NCBI GenBank assembly: GCA_016215555.1
Contig: JACRJC010000023.1
Location: 1-64,000, forward strand
Length of the DNA stretch: 64,000 nt
Direction of reading: 5' to 3'
Origin: Rhodospirillales bacterium
Lineage (GTDB): Bacteria; Pseudomonadota; Alphaproteobacteria; Rhodospirillales; WMHbin7
Shown: positions 63,585 to 64,000 of the stretch, piece by piece
Position numbering within the stretch: position 1 is the stretch's first letter
Layout of the letters: each line of letters starts with the position of its first letter
Notes under the pieces: generated by a model
What the model saw: only the letters and a program-made list of their open reading frames with translations
Told to the model about the DNA's origin: nothing
Database searches by the model: none
Program-made: the position numbers and the translations under genes

Positions 63585-63904
63585 GCGAACCCAGCCAGCC
63601 CACCGACATCAATGAACTTCTGGAACGCGATGCCGGCCTGGCCGCCAGTCTGGTGGCTGCGGCGCGCCGTCTGCTGGCCGAGGGCCGGTTCCTGGATCTG
63701 GGCGCCCTGGAAGCCCGCATCTCCCAGCTTTGCGGGCGCATTTCCGGCATGCCGCAGGAAGAAGGCCAGCGTTTCGCCACCTTCCTAGGTGAGTTGAACG
63801 AGGAATTGGACGCCCTGGCCCGGGAAATCGAGGCCCGCTGCACCTTGCTGGCGTTGGAACGCACCGGGGGCTCGGGAACAGCCGCCTATGCAAGGCGGGA
63901 CTGA
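63581..63904 (+). CDS. Helical protein of the fliO locus
   Basis: A 107-residue, mostly helical, acidic protein of unknown function with repeated Leu/Ala heptads (LLERDAGLAASLVAAARRLL and FLGELNEELDALAREIEARC). It is coupled to the FlhB-like gene before it (ATGA) and lies 3 bases before fliO, so a flagellar role (chaperone-like or regulator) is likely but unproven. Confidence 0.7.
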   Translation: MSEPSQPTDINELLERDAGLAASLVAAARRLLAEGRFLDLGALEARISQLCGRISGMPQEEGQRFATFLGELNEELDALAREIEARCTLLALERTGGSGTAAYARRD

Positions 63905-63907
63905 CAG

Positions 63908-64000
63908 ATGGACCCCGAATCCTATATCCGCTATCTGCTGGCCCTGGTCTTCGTGGTCGGCCTGGTGCTGGCCGCCGGCTATGGGGCGCGGCGCTTCGGC
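63908..64000 (+). CDS. fliO: Flagellar protein FliO, 5' part
   Basis: Only 31 codons are in the window. The product starts MDPESYIRYLLALVFVVGLV and continues as one membrane helix ending GYGARRFG, the pattern of FliO, the membrane factor that helps FliP form the export gate. The position after the FlhB-like gene also fits. The 3' part lies outside the window. Confidence 0.7.
   Translation, partial: MDPESYIRYLLALVFVVGLVLAAGYGARRFG

Overview
The window is a GC-rich, densely coded chromosomal segment of an alphaproteobacterium. It looks like a Rhodospirillales member, Magnetospirillum- or Rhodospirillum-like. The evidence is a CckA phosphorelay kinase gene next to flagellar genes and recA, a RegB/RegA redox pair, a RuBisCO-like protein coupled to a cupin as in Rhodospirillum rubrum, CarD, an FdxA-type ferredoxin, and a GTTC-N7-GTTC LexA box before recA. 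The species assignment is inference. No rRNA is present; the single tRNA is tRNA-Leu(CAA).

0-3.6 kb: palindromic dispersed repeats, a small orphan gene with its own terminator, gluQ, an HNH nuclease, yqaA-dsbB and tRNA-Leu. 3.7-24.7 kb: a compact nitrate/nitric-oxide respiration island. It holds two tandem Crp/Fnr regulators, norCBQDEF, a DsrC-like protein that has lost the terminal cysteine, regB-regA, narK1-narK2-narGHJI, a third Crp/Fnr regulator and nnrS. Three TTAAC-N4-RTCAA boxes, before norC, between narK1 and the third regulator, and before nnrS, suggest one Fnr/Dnr-type regulon. An intercistronic terminator separates norCB from norQDEF. No nitrite or nitrous-oxide reductase genes lie in the window.

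24.7-36 kb: an SLC13-type permease, alaS, recA with a LexA box, then flgB-flgC-fliE-fliQ-fliR-flhB-cckA on the minus strand. 36-39.2 kb: a lysine/alanine-rich histone-H1-like protein, htpG and a small membrane protein. 39.2-41.4 kb: a small accessory island of lower GC with BrnT/BrnA toxin-antitoxin, a protein resembling a diverged class III nucleotide cyclase, and a convergent NYN nuclease whose ribosome site abuts a terminator. This is the best candidate here for an undescribed (possibly defence) module.

41.4-57.9 kb: a two-domain oxidoreductase, clpS-clpA, a 1497-residue FecR/RTX/nidogen-domain surface protein, the RuBisCO-like protein and cupin (methylthioadenosine-isoprenoid shunt), a CPA2 antiporter with TrkA-N domain, a REC-EAL phosphodiesterase, a lipoprotein, a phosphatase-fold protein with most metal ligands lost, and CarD. 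58-64 kb: fdxA, an operon of SUV3-like helicase, S4 protein and TerC, preceded by a HigB/HigA-type toxin-antitoxin pair with repeats upstream, a 51-residue protein too short for most gene callers, and the start of a second flagellar locus (standalone FlhB C-terminal domain, a helical protein, fliO cut by the window end).
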